Source of the DNA: Acanthopleura granulata
Lineage: Eukaryota; Mollusca; Polyplacophora; Chitonida; Chitonidae
Assembly: GCA_016165875.1 (NCBI GenBank)
Contig: JABBOT010000080.1
Location: 9,592,172-9,656,171, forward strand
Direction of reading: 5' to 3'
DNA: 64,000 nt
The position numbers and the translations under genes were made by a program. The stretch's first letter is position 1. Each line of letters starts with the position of its first letter. The notes below the pieces were generated by a model. The model searched no databases. It was not told the DNA's origin and saw only the letters and a list, made by a program, of their open reading frames with translations. This document shows, in pieces, positions 22,497-32,922 of the stretch.

Positions 22497-22592
22497 TTTA
22501 ATGTTTTAATCTTTAAGCTGATGTTTCCCTCAATCAGAAATACTGTGTCACGGACATGAGAGATGTCAGTATTGTTAACAATGTGAACATAC

Positions 22593-22766
22593 CCTTCCTC
22601 TCGTCAGTGCCGTCTGGGCAATGGGCATAGTCATCACAGAGATACCAGAGTTGTTTGCCCCAGTCGAGACTGTATCGAGGAAGGATGGGATTTATGCAGG
22701 ATCCGTCTCCGCACATAAAACAAGGCTCAGTTTCGGGTGCCGTCGTCTTTTCTTGGAATCCTGAGT
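22593..22766 (-). CDS. LDLa module 2 exon, with linker
   Basis: A 174-bp exon, phase 1 to phase 1. The acceptor is CATCTTTTTCAG and the donor AAGG|GTATGT. A Thr/Glu-rich linker (SGFQEKTTAPETE) leads into an LDLa module: PCFMCGDGSC gives Cys1-3, WYLCDDYAHC gives Cys4-5 and PDGTDERK the acidic loop. The Cys3-Cys4 loop is unusually long (about 19 residues, INPILPRYSLDWGKQLWYL). Cys6 is absent from this exon; it is supplied by the first three codons of the next exon (D-V-C), so this module is split by an intron, unlike module 1. Confidence 0.87.
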
Positions 22767-24114
22767 CTGAAAAAGATGAAAATAAAAAGGTGGGTGAATT
22801 GACAATAAATTGAACATCATACGGTTTATTTCAGCTATTAGAGACTCACATGATTTGGTGGGGTGCCAGTGGCAGAACCACCACCCACGCGTCTTGAGAA
22901 CTTGTGGGGCTACGGACGATTGGATTTCATTAGTGTTGTCTGACCCTATAAAACTCGGGCGGCGAAGATTCGATAGAATTGGCTGTTCAGAATCCTAGTA
23001 TTAAGGCGACATATAGGAGTTCATCAGTGATCTAAGTGCGCCATGAAGAGGGTTGGGGGAATTTGTGTTTACATTAGTGGTAGTTCCCCTACAGATTGGT
23101 TTGGTCAACTGGTTTTTAAGATGTGTGCGCAGTCTCAGGCGCCAGAGTTGTAAGAAGCGCTGAAGAAAATAGTATTGACTCATAGCTGAATTGACGTCAT
23201 AACGAAAGGTTTTTAACGGACTGTGGCGATCAATCAACAAACATCTTTCCACAGTGGAGCGGAATTCAGCTGAAGGAATAGAAATGTAGCTTTCGATGTT
23301 TGGTGTGTCAAATCACTGTGTCTGTTTAAATCTGATGGAATAATTTGGTCTCCTGTAAAGCAACTCAGATCTTACACCTGTGAGAACTGTTCGTAGAATT
23401 AATTGCTCTCGTCATTAAGGTCAGCTGTAAACTGGTACTGGTGTTTATAGTACCAAGATTTATGCTTCCTGCAGGTGCTGCTGTGAACTTGATAGCTGAC
23501 CAATAAAAAGAACTTAAACACTATGGTCTCACAGGATATAAGGCTTGTCATGTTGACATCAGTTGGGGCCGATGTGCAGCCTATCAGTGCCACACTGCAC
23601 AGACACGATCAGTGACTATGCAGTGAAAGATTTGTCGAGAATTCGCAACATGGATGTGCCCTATGTAAAAATCAGCGCTCTTAATTATAAACGAAATCTC
23701 AGATAACAACCTTTTAACAAGGTATTAGATTTCTTAGCCCTGATTGACTGAAGCCCCCTGACATGTCTTGTTGTTGTTGCAGTCAGTCGAGGTGTAAAAC
23801 CGGATCAGTCCTCACCACCACCACCCCAACAGTAGCTCTCTTTGAAGTTTGAAAGATTGGGGTTAAAATTCAAAGTTGGCCGTTTACCTTTCAAAATTTT
23901 TGTGGTAATACGGTACTTTTTTGCCATTGTGTGCTGGTGGTGAGCATTCAAAACTTAGAACTTGGCTGTAGCAGTGTGTCTAGGTTTAATACTTAGATCT
24001 ACCTCACAAAAAGTGGTTAGTGACTACAGGTGTAAAATATAGCAGAGAAAAAAAAGGGAGGTGGGAGGAGGATAAATATACTGAGGTAATGAACATACAT
24101 ATTTAAAATGATTA

Positions 24115-24345
24115 CCCTAAATGACCAAAAATTTTTTCCGTAACTAAGTTGCTAGTTTTTCCTGCAATTTAAATTCTGGAATTTCTAGTTATTGTAGGGA
24201 GGAGTTTTAAGGTTTCTTTGGAAGGTAGTATAGTATCCTACTGGAAAACTGTAAGTTTCAGTACCAAATGTAATATTTTAAGACATTTATTTGCTTCTAA
24301 AAACAGCACTGTTTTGGACAAAGTTTTAGATGATTTAGAGTAAAT
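24115..24345 (-). mobile_element. MITE-A copy, reverse orientation
   Basis: 'CCCTAAATGACCAAAAATTTT' on the left, 'GGACAAAGTTTTAGATGATTTAG' on the right, 'GGAAGGTAGTATAGTATCCTAC' within. Confidence 0.7.
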
Positions 24346-24817
24346 GCAGGGGAATTGTGTATTGTAAATAGATCCTCTTTAAGCAAAGCTTGAGCCATTG
24401 GTGTGCTCTGTCAACATGCACTTTGCAGTGCACCAGTACTGCTAATACAAGTGGTAGGAAAAAAATGTAAGACCGGATGAAAAGTTCTTTATTGTCTGGT
24501 GGCCTTGTATAGACCTACGCGCAAGGCATTGAATATGGTAGAAATCATCGCACTGCACTATAAAATGAGCATGAGTTTTGCTGAACCTGCTGCCAGCGAT
24601 GTGCTCTTCTAGCTGAGTGATCTGTCAACATTTTGCCAAGGTGAATGTACTTATTGCTACAGCCTTGGAATGCAATCTCACACACAACTGACAAATGGGT
24701 CTTCACCATCCTTATGCTGTACAGTGGATACAGGCTTTTGTAGAAGTGTAATTATTAACAGTGGGATAAAATTCAACCACAGCCTTGTCCAAATGAGAAA
24801 AATTGTTTGTTTAAATA

Positions 24818-26410
24818 TTGGCATATCCCTCTCCTTTCTGGCATACAACCCACCCTTTCTGGTGCATATCCCCTATCCGTGTGTCATATACCTCACCACC
24901 TCTTGCATATATCCTTTCCTCCTGGCATATCCCCAATTCTTCTGGCATATCCCTCACTTCCTCTGGTATATCCCCACTCCTCCTGGCATATTCTTCAGCC
25001 CTCTGGTGTATCCCCACTCTGTATGGCATATCCCCACTCCCCCTGACATATCCCTCACCCCTTCTGGCATACCCCCACTTCGGAGGACATATCCTTCAGC
25101 AATCTGGCATGTCCCCACTTCTCCTGGCATATCCCTCACCTCCTCTGGCATATCCCCACTCCTCATGGCATATCCTTCGGCCCTCTGACACATACCCACT
25201 CTGTCTGGCATATCCCTCACCCCCTCTGTCATATCAGCACTCCTCCTGGCCTGCCTCTCACCCCCTCTGGCCTGTCCCTCACACCCTCTGGCATATCCCA
25301 ACTCCTCCTGGCATATGCCTCACCCCCTCTGTCATATCAGCACTCCTCCTGGCCTGCCTCTCACCCCCTCTGGCCTGTCCCTCACACCCTCTGGCATATC
25401 CCAACTCCTCCTGGCATATGCCTCACCCCCTCTGTCATATCAGCACTCCTCCTGGCCTGCCTCTCACCCCCTCTGGCCTGTCCCTCACACCCTCTGGCAT
25501 ATCCCAACTCCTCCTGACATATGCCTCACCCCCTCTGGCATATCTGGCCCCCTCTGCATATTCTTCAGCCCCCCTGGCATATCTTTCAGCCCTCTGGCAT
25601 ATTCCCACTCATCCTGGCATATCCCCACTCCTGGCATATCCCTCTTTTCTGGCATGCCCCCACTTCTCCTGGCATATCCCTCACCTCCTCTGGCATATCC
25701 CCACTCCTGACATATCCTTCAGTGCTCTGGCATGTCCCATCCATCTGGCATATTTCCCACTTCCTCTGGCATATCCCCACTCCTCCTGGTATATACCTGA
25801 CCCCCCTCTGGCATATCCCCACTCCTCCTGACATATCCTTCAGCGCTCTGGCATATCCCACCCATCTGGCATATCCCCTCTGGCTATCTCACATCTCCCT
25901 TTCCCATCTTGCAAGTTGACGTATATCCTCTACAACCTCTGACATAACCTCCTCCCCGCTGTCATATCCCCCATTCCTTCTGTCATATCCTACAACACTT
26001 TTGGGACACACCCCAACACTTCTGGCATATCCCCCTGCACTTCTGGCACATACCCCAACATTTCTGGCATATACCCCTGAACTTCTGGCACATACCCCAA
26101 CACTTCTGGCTTATCCCCCACCTCTTCTGGCATATCATCCACCTCTTCTGGCTTATCCCCCACCTCTTTTGGCATATCCCCCTACCCTTCTGGCATATCC
26201 CCCACCTCTTCTGTCACATGCCCATTGCATACCCCCCACCTCTTGTGCCATATTCCTCATCTTCTGGCATATCCCCCCCTCCCCCAGCACTGGCATATTT
26301 TCCAACACTTCTGGCACATCCACATCGCATATCACCCACCTTGTCTGGCATATCCACCTCCTATGTGACATATCCCCACCCCTCTGACAAATTACCCAAT
26401 CCTTCTAGAA
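24818..26410. repeat. 20-21 bp pyrimidine-rich minisatellite (1.6 kb)
   Basis: About 78 copies of 'CTGGCATATCCCCACTCCTC' and variants. It contains three tandem copies of a 103-bp higher-order block ('GTCATATCAGCACTCCTCCT' starts at 25228, 25331 and 25434). Plus-strand frames stay open for up to 337 codons (LAYPSPPLAYPHSSW-type), but all three frames are open in turn, so this is repeat composition, not a gene. It lies in the intron between LDLa 1 and LDLa 2, purine-rich on the transcribed sense strand. Confidence 0.92.
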
Positions 26411-27204
26411 TATAAGTTATTGTAAATTAATTTCTCAAGATATAGCTACCAATCATCACTATTTTTGTTAATTTACATACATGTAACATTGTATTGTGCA
26501 ATATGTATATCAGAGATGGAAATATGTACTAATTGTCAACATGTTTTATTGCTGGAGGGCGCCACTGTTCGGGCAAATTGTAGTTTGTATTAAATGCTGG
26601 TGCATCTTATTAAATCGCCACAAGTATTAGTAAAGCACCATAAATATTTTCTTTCAAGATTTAAATTTGATGCAAAGGGTTTGATTTTTTTCCAACCTGA
26701 CGAGCACATATGATGTATGGACTCCCGTTTAGGCCATTGAGATTCAATCCAGTTCTTCATCCAGTTACTCAGGATATGTCTTGGCCAATATTTCCACACT
26801 ATCTGTCAATGAATTGACAGCGTAGATCTATCATTGGCTCTACCTGCCATCTTGAGCTGGATAAAAGGGGCTAAAGACGCTGTCAGGTGGCAAATATCAT
26901 TCATAATAAGCCTGGTCTGCGTCTGCTTCAGCACGGTTGACTCAAGCTGATTTAAACTGACAAGGGCAGTTTTTCTGTGGCATCCATGGTGAGCTTCAAA
27001 TCTTTTCGATGTCTGGAGTTGGAGAGGCTCTCTAAAGAAACAAAGCTTCCACGGCCTGATAAAATCGATGGAGATTTACATGATACTGTAGGATCAAAGA
27101 GAGTGGGTTGTTTTTGACATGTATATTCTGCAAATGACCCAAAGTTTCTTCCAAAACTGTGCCTATCTAGAGGTAAATACATGTCATAAAATATTATATT
27201 TGTC

Positions 27205-27385
27205 GCCTCAGTTGGTTAGCGTGCTAGCGCAGTGTAATGACTCAGAAGCCTCGGTCACTGTGAGTTCAAGTCCGGCTGATGCTTGCCTCCCCTCCGTCTG
27301 CCAGCAAAATTCAGATGGTCGTGGGTTTCCTCCGGGCTCTGCCCAGTTTCCTGCCACCATAATACTGGCCACCACTTGCGGTATT
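27205..27385 (+). mobile_element. SINE-1 copy, partly deleted
   Basis: 'GCCTCAGTTGGTTAGCGTGC', 'GTGAGTTCAAGTCCGGCTGA' and 'GATGGTCGTGGGTTTCCTCC' match SINE-1. The usual 3' tail is missing; MITE-A-like sequence follows directly. Confidence 0.75.
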
Positions 27386-27560
27386 TTAAAGTGACTAGAA
27401 ATTTCTCCCCCAAAATTGCAATTATAGATGACATGAAGCATTGCTTTTAATGCTGAAGCATAAATATTTCGAGTATGATCGCATCTTACTTTGCATGCAC
27501 CTCTTTCTATAAGGTCAATGAAACTCGTAGAATCAGGCCAAAATGTGCCCCATGTTGGTC
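27385..27560 (+). mobile_element. MITE-A copy (degenerate)
   Basis: 'GAAATTTCTCCCCCAAAATTGCA', 'AATGCTGAAGC' and 'ATGAAACTCGTAGAATCAGGC' follow the MITE-A order; right end lost. Confidence 0.5.
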
Positions 27561-28344
27561 ATTATAAAGTCATTTACATAAATGATGTGGCATCCAGTTA
27601 TTGGGCTTATACCAAAGGCAGTCTCTCCCACATGTGACATATGTTATACTGTTGGAAGGCAGGTGGTCTCCAGCCTGCAGAATTCATCCAAAATCACACC
27701 AAAGAGCACTGATGGTCACATTAGTTGCCTCCAGGTCAAGGAGAGCAATGATGAAATACACAAGTGAGCAATGACAGCGATTGGGCCTTTGATGCTTTGA
27801 AAGCGTGCCAGCTGTCTGTCTTAAGTAGTGTGTGTGGGTACAAAGGTCAGATTCCAAAAAGGAATTTTGTACTTAAGTAAAATTTTTAAAACAAATTTAA
27901 AAATTAAACATTCTTTAAATTTTGAAATAATGGCATGGATGGCGCAAGTATATCATGCTGAAGCATGAGTGACGCAAATTTCAATATCAGCAAGTGGAAA
28001 ATAAGCTGTAAAAATGAGTTTAAAGGTTTTTGCCTAAATTCTTCTAATTATTGGGACAATGAGTCTGTTGTCCCTTTTAGCCTCTATACATTTAATTGTA
28101 AAATCAACACAGTTTCTTTTTCTCACATGGTCACTTCATCTGATGAATAACATATCTATATCCTTCCTTTGCTGCTTTCAGCACTCCTGATATGTGTTCC
28201 AAAAATTAGAAGAATTAGGGTACTTAAGCCCAAAATTGCTTTGTGGAATTCTTGTACAGCGGGTGACCTTCCAACCACTGATCAAGTCAGTTGCTTCCTC
28301 CATTCATAAAAACTAAAAAACCATTAAAGTAAATTCACAATTCT

Positions 28345-28480
28345 CTGCTGGCGGATCTTCCCACATACAGCTGGAGAGGAAGGTAACATGAGCTGGACTT
28401 GAACTCATAGCAACCGCATTGGTGAGAAGCATTTGGTCATAGTGCTGCGCTGGCGCTCTGACCCGCAATCAAATAGATAA
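28345..28480 (-). mobile_element. SINE-1 5' half, reverse, close to LDLa 1 donor
   Basis: 'CTGGCGGATCTTCCCACATA', 'GGACTTGAACTCATAGCAACC' and 'GTGCTGCGCTGGCGCTCTGAC' are the inverse of the SINE-1 head. It ends about 35 bp from the donor of the LDLa 1 exon. Confidence 0.75.
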
Positions 28481-28516
28481 ATGAGTAAATAAAATCATCA
28501 AGTGGTGTATACTTAC

Positions 28517-28624
28517 CACAATATTCATCGCGGCCATTATCACAGTCGTGCACACCATTGCATATTGCAGTTTTAGGGACACATTGCACAGGGGAACATT
28601 GAAAGGCAGTATCATTGCATAAAA
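28517..28624 (-). CDS. LDLa module 1 exon
   Basis: A 108-bp exon, phase 1 to phase 1, with acceptor TTTTTATTCCACAG and a consensus donor GTG|GTAAGT. It encodes one complete LDL-receptor class A module with six cysteines: LC-NDTAFQC-SPVQC-VPKTAIC-NGVHDC, then DNGRDEYC. The acidic calcium-binding loop between Cys4 and Cys6 (NGVHDCDNGRDE) is intact. The one-module, one-exon, phase-1 arrangement is typical of LDLa shuffling exons in animals. Splicing joins it to QSQPK-V of the CUB exon and to D-SGFQEK of the next exon. Confidence 0.9.
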
Positions 28625-29059
28625 CTGTGGAATAAAAATACAAAATTAATTCCATTTTAAAAATTCTTGACCAGTATAAAGTAAGCACAAGGCATAGAGT
28701 ATTAAACCAAAGTGATGATGCAGTACCACTGGCCATTTGGCAAAAGTTTCGAGCGAAAATTGAAAACAAATTTGAAAGAAACAGAAACAGTATTCCAATC
28801 ATGTAACTTTTTGCTGTTCTTTGACCTTCAATAACTATGCAAATTAGTGATCTCTGATAAAGCTGTGAGACTTTCATTTTTTGGCCATAATTGAGGTAGT
28901 TCTTTGCGAAAAATGGTGTGTAATTCCGGGTGATCATCAGGGTTAAACTTTCTGCTCCAGACGGCTCTGAATCATGCTCACAAGAAGTGGCCTCAAATTT
29001 TGCTCGTGACTTCATGTAAGTTGCACGTTTTTCCTTATTCTCAGAATTGCATCAGTCTG

Positions 29060-29190
29060 AGAAAGATGTTGGATTTTTTTTTTTTTTTGGGGAAAGTTAT
29101 GCAGTGTGATATCCTATAGTAAAAATGAAAGTTTCAGCACCAAAATTATTATTTTATGATATTTATTTGCCGCTAAGGCAACACCACTTT
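29060..29190 (-). mobile_element. MITE-A fragment
   Basis: 'GATATCCTATAGTAAAAATGAAAG', 'TTCAGCACCAAAATTATTAT' and 'ATATTTATTTGCC' match the reverse-oriented right half of MITE-A. Confidence 0.5.
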
Positions 29191-29204
29191 TACTTTGTTA
29201 TTTG

Positions 29205-29535
29205 GACTGCCTCGGTGGCCTGGTTATTAGAGTATCCGCGTCGAGGTGGAGAGACCCGGGATCAATACCAGGTCGGGGTAACAAAAACTTTAAAAATGGT
29301 ACTTGTTGCTGCCTGGTTTGGCACTCGGAACTGAGAGGTTAGAGCAAGGAAACAGGACTGGTCGGCTCATTGTTGCTCAGTGTTGGTATAATGTGACTGG
29401 GTGGGGTGTCATGTCTGGAGTCTGCGGCATGATGCTCCAGTGGCAGCAGCACTTTGGAGGGATGTACCCTCCCTGCCACAAGGAGACGCAAGCATGTCTA
29501 TATTCTAAGGACTCCTCTGCAGCATATGACTGAAA
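29205..29535 (+). mobile_element. SINE-2 copy with tRNA-like head
   Basis: 'GCCTCGGTGGCCTGGTTATT' and 'CCGGGATCAATACCAGGTCG' have the shape of A and B boxes. The downstream body ('CACTCGGAACTGAGAGGTTA', 'AACAGGACTGGTCGGC') is found inverted at 60140-60392. Confidence 0.75.
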
Positions 29536-29973
29536 AATTCTTCCCTTGAGTGTGATATAAGACCAAAGCACCTGCGTATACATACATAAGCTTTGTTTTT
29601 TTGTTTATGGGCAAGCTGACACTCGAAAATCCAAAAACGGAATAAGAATATAACTGAAAATCCATCTAATCTTGAGGTTTTCAGGACTTTTCTCCTTTTC
29701 AATTGAGGCTTTCCAATCATGTGCATGTAAATAAGTCTTCAACAAAAAAAAATGCATTGGGGTCGGCAGAAATGATTTTTTAGGTTGCTTTTTATTTTTA
29801 TACCCTCCTCCGACATTGGAAACAGATTCATTTTGTCTGTGAATTAATGGAAGTTAAATTGGCATGGCCTTATCATAAATGTAGTTGCTGCCAAAGAATT
29901 CCCTACATTGTACGTATACGTGTATTCAATAAAGACCAGCAAAATCCGTGTCAACCGTTTGTTAAGCTATTAC

Positions 29974-30363
29974 CTTTGGGCTGAGACTGGTAGTGAATGT
30001 GAAGCCAGGAGAAAACTGATGGCTCCAGGCTTCGCACAATCAACCAAACATAGTTTCCTCTCGATACAATCTCCTGTTCATTTGTTGTTCGGCACAGTTT
30101 GTAAGACGTCAGCATTTCGACGCCCACACGTCTTGGGTCATTTCCTACATGAATGTAATTCTCCAGGCAGTCTTCATCTTGATAAATTCCGGCCATGAGC
30201 TGGATGCTGTTTTTTATTTGCAGTCTGATGAGATTTCCTGGCTTAGTGTCAATTTCATATTTGCAAAACGTGAGGTCATGTTTGGAGAAGGCTGTGGCGA
30301 AGGCGTTATGGCTGAAATTCTTTGTCTCCCCAGAATCAATGTGCAACTTTTTCTGACAAATCT
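29974..30363 (-). CDS. CUB domain exon of the CUB/LDLa gene
   Basis: A 390-bp exon (130 codons), phase 1 to phase 1. The acceptor has an almost pure T tract ending GTCTTTCAG; the donor is AAAG|GTAATA. The translation holds a whole CUB domain: Cys at EICQ, TFCKYEI, EDCLENY and YKLCRTT are the four conserved cysteines, with the beta-strand pattern NLIRLQI after the second and the closing strand VFSWLHIHY near the end. NFS is a possible N-glycosylation site. CUB modules are extracellular beta-sandwiches that bind protein partners. The calcium-site acidic residues are only partly visible. It follows the signal peptide directly, so this is the N-terminal domain of the mature protein. Confidence 0.85.
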
Positions 30364-30784
30364 CTGAAAGACAAAAAAAAAAATCATCTTTATAGAATAT
30401 TTATTTCCTCCCGAAATGTCAGATAGATAGAGCTAGTTGTTAGTTGACATGATCTCTCTCATTTATCAATGAAGACAGAGGCCAAAATGAGAAGATTTTC
30501 TAAATCTTTGTACCCTAGTTCTTCTCATTTTTAGGACACCTGGTCAGCCCTTTTTAGCTAATGTACCAGTTCTGTAATTGTAACAGGAATACAAAGTTCT
30601 TTTTTCTCCCTACAAAACCTAATTAAAACAACAATCATATAACCATATATATATGACTCCCTAACAAATAGATACTAACAAATATATACAGACTCATCGT
30701 TTATGCTGTTTATATCACAGTGAAAACACTAATTAAGGCGATACTGTTCATACCACTCAATTTTATTCATATAAACTAGGGAGC

Positions 30785-31080
30785 GGTGTTGGTGCGGTTA
30801 GGTGCCTTTCGTTTCGAAGGACACGTGAAGGCATAAGTTCAAACCCAGCCTTGGACAGGAAGCTTGTAGATTCACTTCACTGATATTATGTGGTTAATAA
30901 TGCAGGAGTGTAACATTTGTTGAAGACCTCTTGTGTTCCACCAATGAGGTGTGCATATATCTGTACGACATGCGTTTAAGCTCAGTAACTTGCCAATGGT
31001 CATCTGTTTAATCCCAAGCACTCCAATTTGTTCCAGCATTGTATAAGAGCTTACTGTCATCTTTTAAGTGAAATATTCGT
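30785..31080 (+). mobile_element. SINE-3-like copy
   Basis: 'GTGCGGTTAGGTGCCTTTCG' and 'AAGTTCAAACCCAGCC' look like tRNA A and B boxes. 'CTTGTAGATTCACTTCACTG' and 'TAACTTGCCAATGGTCA' match others of this family. The end 'AGTGAAATATTCGTGAAC' recalls SINE tails here. Confidence 0.6.
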
Positions 31081-31084
31081 GAAC

Positions 31085-31275
31085 TTGACACATTACCCTA
31101 ATTCCACAACCTTTTGGCATATGAAGGAGAAACTTTCAGTACAATTTATGCACATTTTTAATTTGATTTTGATTTTGAATTTGATTTTGGAGACAATCAC
31201 AGACAATTTTACATTGATATTCAGTGTTTATTCCTTTCCTCTTAATCAAATTGATACCTATTCACCCCTTTATTT
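31085..31275 (+). repeat. Dispersed repeat family C, copy 2
   Basis: 'CCCTAATTCCACAACCTTTTGGC' and 'AACTTTCAGTACAATTTATGCAC' match 5745-5815. It also contains a short internal ATTTTGATTTTGA tandem. Confidence 0.5.
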
Positions 31276-31482
31276 TTAATAAAGTTCTCTTGCCTCAATT
31301 GTTCCAAGGGAGAGTCCATGTAAAACAATCACAGGGTCCATGTTTTTGTATATTGTGATGTCATCCTGCTGAGCTGAGAATGGAATGTCTTGAAACAAAA
31401 TGTATCTTTTTTCAATGTCGTGACATCTGGATGTTGCCTACGTTTCTTAAAATCGCCTACAGTTGCCTACATTTCTTAAATT

Positions 31483-31705
31483 TTAAGGCTGCTCGTAGAA
31501 ATAAATTTTCATAAATGGGTCACTGATTTTTGGATCCAGTTTCCCGCAGAATATCACACTCCTGCTTCGTACCCTCAAAACTGAATTTATTGATGTACAA
31601 ATGGATTGTACGGCAGTTGGTGACGTCATATTTGTTTTCATACAGGCAAACGGCATGTGCTGCACTAACATTTCCTCCCTTTCGATGTGTGAGGGTGGAA
31701 CGATC
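31483..31705 (-). pseudogene. Broken CUB-like remnant between signal and CUB exons
   Basis: Minus-strand translation from 31705 gives DRSTLTHRKGGNVS, then AVCLYENKYDVTNCRTIHLY and INKFSFEGTKQECD, which matches a CUB first half (Cys2, an I-x-L-x-I strand, then Cys3), and stops at TGA 31522-31520. In another frame the end of the same block reads IFCGKLDPKISDPFMKIYFY, which matches a CUB C-terminal end (CG, P, I, FM-I-F). The two halves overlap, with Cys3 and Cys4 only a few bases apart instead of roughly 60, as if a segment was lost with a frame change. A possible acceptor (TTCTCCAG before 31705) is phase 0 and a possible donor (GAGG|GTACGA at 31573) is phase 1, so it does not fit the phase-1 chain. 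Most likely a dead CUB exon. Confidence 0.45.
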
Positions 31706-32312
31706 CTGGAGAACGCTATGACGTCACTCGCTGACAACAGTGGTCTGTCACGCGAAAACATTCACTGCGTACATCCTATGATATATGCAGTTGACATCTC
31801 TTTTCTTTATGTAGGACGGGTGTTGCGAATGCGTTAAATATTAAATAAAGGCAAGACAGAATCCTATACGTTCATGTGCTCCTTATTAGTGCATGATTAT
31901 AGATGCATGGTCTCTGTCATCTAATTACTTCGTGAAAAAAAAACAACAGAAATTCAAAGTAATTTTATGCCTCAGTATGGTCGATGTAAGAATTTTGACC
32001 TGTAAGTCATGCACCTTGAGTAGGATTTGGTCATGGCATCTCAGGTATTCAACCCTAACAATACTATAAATCAATCCTGCTTGCCAGATGCAAAAGTTGA
32101 CGGCGTCATTTAAACCTATTTCAGGATAAATAGTCATTTTCTTAAATAGATGATATGAGTGCTGCCGAGCAATGATTTTAGTTTCCCTGACAAGTTGTTT
32201 ATCTGATCGAGTTATTTATGAGCGTGCTCATTTCCAGGATAAATGGGCTGGTAATATCCATGTGTCTAGATTACCACTTTGCTCTCTTGACTTGTCTGAC
32301 ATATCTGACGTG

Positions 32313-32340
32313 CTGGGGGGGGATGGGGGTGGGGGGGGCG
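32313..32340 (+). other. G-run cluster, possible G-quadruplex
   Basis: Four runs of three or more G within 28 bases (GGGGGGGG, GGGGG, GGGGGGGG pattern). Folding is inference. Confidence 0.4.
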
Positions 32341-32619
32341 ATTCTTGAGGAACTGGCCCCAGTTTGATGAAGCGCAGTAGCTAAGTATTCCCTTAACTGG
32401 CATGAAAATGTATGTTGTAGAGATAGAAAGTGCACTTAGTTAAGGGCTACTTAGCACTAAGTATGCTCCATGAAAACACCCAAGTTTTGGAGATCATCCT
32501 TTCCCCATGTCAGTAAATTAATACCTCTTCCTCAGCTAAACATAACAGATCAAACACCTGGTGATCGGTTTGTATTCATTGACATACATCCCTGGCGTGA
32601 GATGTTCTTCAACAGACTT

Positions 32620-32918
32620 TCAGCAGGGAATGTGTAGATTCCTTTGTTTTCATTGTTTACGCTTCCTTCATGTAAGGAGTAAAGCAGTCAGGGACATTCA
32701 TGTAGCCTTTGGAGCTAGCAGTCTTATGCTTGCTGAAGACCACTTGTCTTCCCCATATATATAGTGTGCACATCCCGATGTAAAGTTTGTCAGTGATTTG
32801 CCAAAAGCCAGTGGTTTATGTCTAGCACTCTGGTTTTCTCCATCCTGAAAAACTTAGCACCACTGTATTCAATAGCGAAAAATTCTTGAATATGGCATTA
32901 AAAACAAATGAATAAACC
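32620..32918 (+). mobile_element. SINE-3-like 3' part
   Basis: 'GTAGATTCCTTTGTTTTCATTG', 'TTTGTCAGTGATTTGCCAAAAG' and 'AAAAATTCTTGAATATGGCAT' with tail AAACAAATGAATAAA. It ends a few bases from the donor of the signal-peptide exon. Confidence 0.6.
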
Positions 32919-32922
32919 TTAC

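Larger units (their letters stand above)
10980..22592 (-). other. Large intron between LDLa 2 and LDLa 3 exons
   Basis: An 11.6-kb intron. Besides the repeats listed separately it has unassigned stretches (12000-12600, 14220-14820, 16070-17640, 18200-21550). Minus-strand frames near 20439-20786 and 20904-21143 are open for about 80-115 codons, but without splice sites or recognisable domains. Confidence 0.5.
22767..28516 (-). other. Intron between LDLa 1 and LDLa 2 exons
   Basis: A 5.75-kb intron. Beside the listed repeats, 22800-24110 and 26420-27190 contain nothing I can identify. Confidence 0.5.
28625..29973 (-). other. Intron between CUB and LDLa 1 exons
   Basis: A 1.35-kb intron containing a MITE-A fragment (29060-29190) and a SINE-2 copy (29205-29535). 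Open frames on both strands here come from the SINE. Confidence 0.55.
30364..32922 (-). other. Intron between signal and CUB exons
   Basis: A 2.56-kb intron. It holds a SINE-3-like copy (30785-31080), a family C copy (31090-31270), the CUB remnant (31483-31705), a G-rich run (32313-32340) and a SINE-3 tail (32620-32918). Confidence 0.55.

Noticed and set aside
24818..25831. 337-codon plus-strand frame, the longest in the window
   Set aside because: It is entirely a 20-21 bp minisatellite; all frames are open in parts and the peptide is a tandem of LAYPxxPPL motifs.
29125..29533. Plus-strand frames of 69-76 codons
   Set aside because: They lie in a SINE-2 copy.
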